Shown here in pieces: positions 5,432 through 7,377 of a stretch of DNA of 7,377 bases. The stretch comes from Desulfocapsaceae bacterium (GTDB lineage: Bacteria > Desulfobacterota > Desulfobulbia > Desulfobulbales > Desulfocapsaceae), in NCBI GenBank assembly GCA_029934775.1, contig JAOZLO010000136.1, positions 1 through 7,377 on the forward strand. The letters are read 5' to 3'. The notes beneath the pieces are model-generated. The model ran no database searches and was not told where the DNA came from. It was given only the letters and a program-made list of their open reading frames with translations. A program made the translations under genes and the position numbers. Each line of letters begins with the position of its first letter. The stretch's first letter is position 1.

Positions 5432-6367
5432 TTAAAGGTAATACAGTGAGGCGATAAAATCATATATATACCTGCACGCTACAAATAAAACAGAGAGACA
5501 CAAAACCAATTTGATACTCTTTACAGAGACATATTTCTGACATCGTGCACCAAGATACATACCACAAAACCCGCCAATACCGAATAAAACTCCCAGGCTC
5601 CAGTCAGGAGCGACAGACATATCTGAATAAAAAGGCGCCAGAAGCTGATAAACAACAACACCCACTGCAGAAGTTACAAATGTCCCCAGCAATGCTGCCC
5701 CAGCAACCGCATACACAGGCAGATGGAAAAATGTAACAAAGAAAGGAGCTATAATTGCCCCTCCACCAATTCCGTATATTCCACCTATAATCCCCACAAT
5801 AAAACAGAGTAAACTCACGCCGGGAACTGAAAATGAAAACTGTTGACCACTGAACCTGAATTCAACCTGTTTAAAAGAAAAACGAGTGTCGGTAATTATA
5901 AACTCACTTCTGGGGACAGCTGATCCATTATTCTGAAAGCCGGATTTCTGTTTTATGCCCGTAACTATATCAAAAGCAAGCTTAATCCCTAAATAGAGTA
6001 AGACAAGTCCGACGAAAAGTTTAAAGTTTCTCGAATCCGGGAGATATGCCAGCCGAACCCACGCCCCAAGCAGCACTCCCGGCAAGGTGCCAACAATTAC
6101 GACCCATGTCAGAGGCCAGAGCATGCGTTTTTCTTTTATATATCGCCATACACCGCTTGGAATGGCGACAATATTAAATAACTGATTCGTCCCACTTACA
6201 GATGGTGCTGTATAATTTAATATACTCATCTGAAATGGTAACAAAAGAAATGCCCCGGATACTCCCCCCATAGATGTAAAAAATGAGACAATAAAAGCTG
6301 TCAACGGCGGAATGAATATCCACGTTGTTACGCCTGAAACAGGAAAATTAATATACAAAAAGTCCAT
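5432..6367 (-). CDS. TauE/SafE (sulfite exporter) family membrane permease
   Basis: A 311-aa integral membrane protein with the two-repeat TauE/SafE layout: a first bundle at about 18-135, a polar linker at about 138-182, and a second bundle at about 183-308. Each repeat opens with the family's glycine-rich motif: 'SMGGVSGAFLLLPF' (32-45) and 'GGIYGIGGGAIIAPFF' (195-210). The family transports small sulfur-containing anions such as sulfite, sulfoacetate or thiosulfate, and also other organic anions, so the substrate is not fixed by the motifs. The linker, rich in aromatic and charged residues, is longer than in minimal family members and probably lies outside the membrane. ATG 6367 has only a distant GGA as ribosome binding site. 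The gene starts 24 nt after the ZIP transporter ends, so it is likely cotranscribed. A 158-bp mobile element lies 14 nt past its stop. Confidence 0.88.
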   Translation of the reverse strand: MDFLYINFPVSGVTTWIFIPPLTAFIVSFFTSMGGVSGAFLLLPFQMSILNYTAPSVSGTNQLFNIVAIPSGVWRYIKEKRMLWPLTWVVIVGTLPGVLLGAWVRLAYLPDSRNFKLFVGLVLLYLGIKLAFDIVTGIKQKSGFQNNGSAVPRSEFIITDTRFSFKQVEFRFSGQQFSFSVPGVSLLCFIVGIIGGIYGIGGGAIIAPFFVTFFHLPVYAVAGAALLGTFVTSAVGVVVYQLLAPFYSDMSVAPDWSLGVLFGIGGFCGMYLGARCQKYVSVKSIKLVLCLSVLFVACRYIYDFIASLYYL

Positions 6368-6391
6368 AACTGATATTCATATTCCAGTTGA

Positions 6392-7207
6392 TCACCCCAG
6401 AGCCACATCTAGAATCATCATAACGGTAAAGCCGGTCATTGTTGCCATTGTTACCATATCAATATTATTGAAATTTTTCTGAGATTCTGGAATAAGTTCC
6501 TCCACCACGACAAAAATCATGGCTCCGGCAGCAAAGCAGAGTGCATATGGCAGAATATTTTGCATCTTCAGGACAAAGAGTGCCCCGATAACCCCGGCAA
6601 CAGGTTCTACTATACCGGAGGCCTGCCCAAGAAAAAAACTTTTCCCTTTACTCATTCCTTCTCTTCTCAAGGGAACTGACACCGCTGTTCCTTCAGGAAA
6701 ATTCTGTATCCCAATACCAATTGCCAGGGCAATCGCACCTCCAATAGTAGCAGATGGAAGATCAGCAGCAACAGCTCCAAAAGCAACTCCAACAGCCAGT
6801 CCTTCAGGTATATTGTGTAATGTAATGGCAAGTACCAGGAGAGTAGATCGTTGCCACGAGGTCTTTATCCCCTCACTCTTATCAATACTCAGACCTGGGT
6901 GAAGGTGTGGGAGGAATTTATCTGTCAATCTCATAAATATTCCTCCTCCCATAAATCCAATAGCTGCAGTCAGCCATGAAATATGTCCCAACTGTTCTGC
7001 CATCTCGATCCCCGGAGCAAGAAGAGACCAGAAACTGGCTGCTATCATCACACCGGCGGCAAAACCGAGCATTGAATCCAGGACCTTTGGGTTTATAGTT
7101 CGGGTAAAAAATACAAGACTGGCTCCTGCAGCAGTCACCCCCCAGGTAAAGAGTGTGGCTATCAGGGCCTGCATAACAGGGCTGAACTGCAACATGAAAT
7201 CGATCAT
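6392..7207 (-). CDS. ZIP-family divalent metal transporter (GufA/BbZIP-like)
   Basis: A 271-aa inner-membrane protein with the eight-helix ZIP pattern. The signature helices are clear: 'HNIPEG' (131-136, His131, Asn132, Glu135) in TM4 and 'QNFPEG' (168-173, Gln168, Asn169, Glu172) in TM5, with 'EPVAG' (201-205, Glu201) in TM6 and 'VVEELIPE' (234-241) in TM7. These correspond to the binuclear metal site known from Bordetella BbZIP, which carries zinc or cadmium; the Gln instead of His at the TM5 position is the BbZIP-like type and not ZupT-like. The TM3-TM4 loop holds a short His stretch 'HLHP' (101-104), a possible metal sensor. ATG 7207 is supported by AGGA (7218-7215) 7 nt upstream. That site overlaps the stop codon of the upstream ABC-F gene (9 nt between genes), so the two are translationally linked. 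The exact metal cannot be assigned. Confidence 0.92.
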   Translation of the reverse strand: MIDFMLQFSPVMQALIATLFTWGVTAAGASLVFFTRTINPKVLDSMLGFAAGVMIAASFWSLLAPGIEMAEQLGHISWLTAAIGFMGGGIFMRLTDKFLPHLHPGLSIDKSEGIKTSWQRSTLLVLAITLHNIPEGLAVGVAFGAVAADLPSATIGGAIALAIGIGIQNFPEGTAVSVPLRREGMSKGKSFFLGQASGIVEPVAGVIGALFVLKMQNILPYALCFAAGAMIFVVVEELIPESQKNFNNIDMVTMATMTGFTVMMILDVALG

Positions 7208-7216
7208 TTTTCCTTC

Positions 7217-7377
7217 CTAAGCGGCTTTCCTGTCCAGATAACCATGTTCAACTAGCTGACTGTCTTCCCTCATAGCCAGGTACTGATCAAAATTCATCAT
7301 CTCGTCTATAATACCATCCGGAGTGATTTCTACAATCCTGTTTGCCACTGTTGCCACAAACTGATGATCATGGGAAG
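7217..7377 (-). CDS. ABC-F family ATPase, C-terminal 52 residues only (partial, runs off the window)
   Basis: The open frame enters at the right edge and ends with tag at 7217. It begins with 'SHDHQFVATVANRIVEI', the H-switch region of an ABC-F ATPase (the usual form is S-H-D-R-x-F-L), followed by 'TPDGIIDEMMNFDQYL', which is the strand and 'Y-x-x-Y-L' element typical of the end of the second ATPase domain. A short tail (about 37-52) ends the protein. ABC-F proteins have no membrane domain and act on the ribosome; the E. coli family members are EttA, Uup, YheS and YbiT. This tail looks most like the YbiT type, but 52 residues are too few to be sure. The Arg of the SHDR motif is His here. It is the promoter-proximal gene visible in the minus-strand operon. 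Confidence 0.85.
   Translation of the reverse strand, partial: SHDHQFVATVANRIVEITPDGIIDEMMNFDQYLAMREDSQLVEHGYLDRKAA

Noticed and set aside
6519..6902. 127-aa open frame on the + strand opposite the ZIP gene
   Set aside because: Shadow frame; the minus strand carries the complete ZIP motif set and a good ribosome binding site.
1..7377. CRISPR arrays, tRNA or rRNA genes, riboswitches
   Set aside because: No regularly spaced repeats, cloverleaf-like segments or recognisable RNA motifs were seen on either strand.

Overview
The window looks like chromosomal DNA of a Gram-negative bacterium. Two predicted proteins carry lipoprotein signal peptides, and base composition is moderate and slightly AT-rich. 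The mix of a sulfite-exporter-family permease, RsbW/RsbV-type regulators and an unusual ABC exporter would fit a sulfate-reducer-like Desulfobacterota. That placement is an impression from gene style, not a demonstrated assignment.

Left half (about 127-4027, + strand). A near-consensus promoter precedes a four-gene, tightly packed operon. It encodes a half-size ABC exporter (855 aa) whose ATPase domain is interrupted by about 250 extra residues, a stand-alone cyclic-nucleotide-binding-fold protein with no DNA-binding domain, an RsbW/SpoIIAB-type ATPase, and a STAS-domain (RsbV/SpoIIAA-type) protein. The last three are the parts of a partner-switching circuit without a visible sigma factor or PP2C phosphatase. 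The simplest reading is an exporter controlled at protein level, or reporting its state, through a kinase/anti-anti-sigma-like switch.

Right half (4030-7377, - strand). Genes read leftward from the edge: the C-terminal end of an ABC-F ATPase, a ZIP-family divalent metal transporter, a TauE/SafE-family anion permease, a small lipoprotein, and a predicted lipoprotein metallophosphoesterase. Spacings of 9, 24 and 56 nt suggest one transcription unit. The only large gap (191 nt, between the permease and the small lipoprotein) is explained by a 158-bp non-autonomous mobile element at 5260-5417. It begins GTAAC, ends GTTAC and is flanked by a perfect 8-bp direct repeat. Removing it leaves a 25-nt gap, so the element appears to have inserted into an existing operon.

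The two units converge with only 2 nt between stop codons (tag ending at 4027, taa starting at 4030 on the other strand). A 7-bp inverted repeat spans both stops. The best terminator-shaped hairpin for the + strand operon lies about 530 nt further on, inside the opposing phosphoesterase gene, so overlapping antisense transcripts are possible.

The most unusual features are the triplicated segment inside the ABC ATPase domain, the pairing of that exporter with partner-switch proteins, and the small mobile element that splits the metal/anion transporter operon from its lipoprotein genes.
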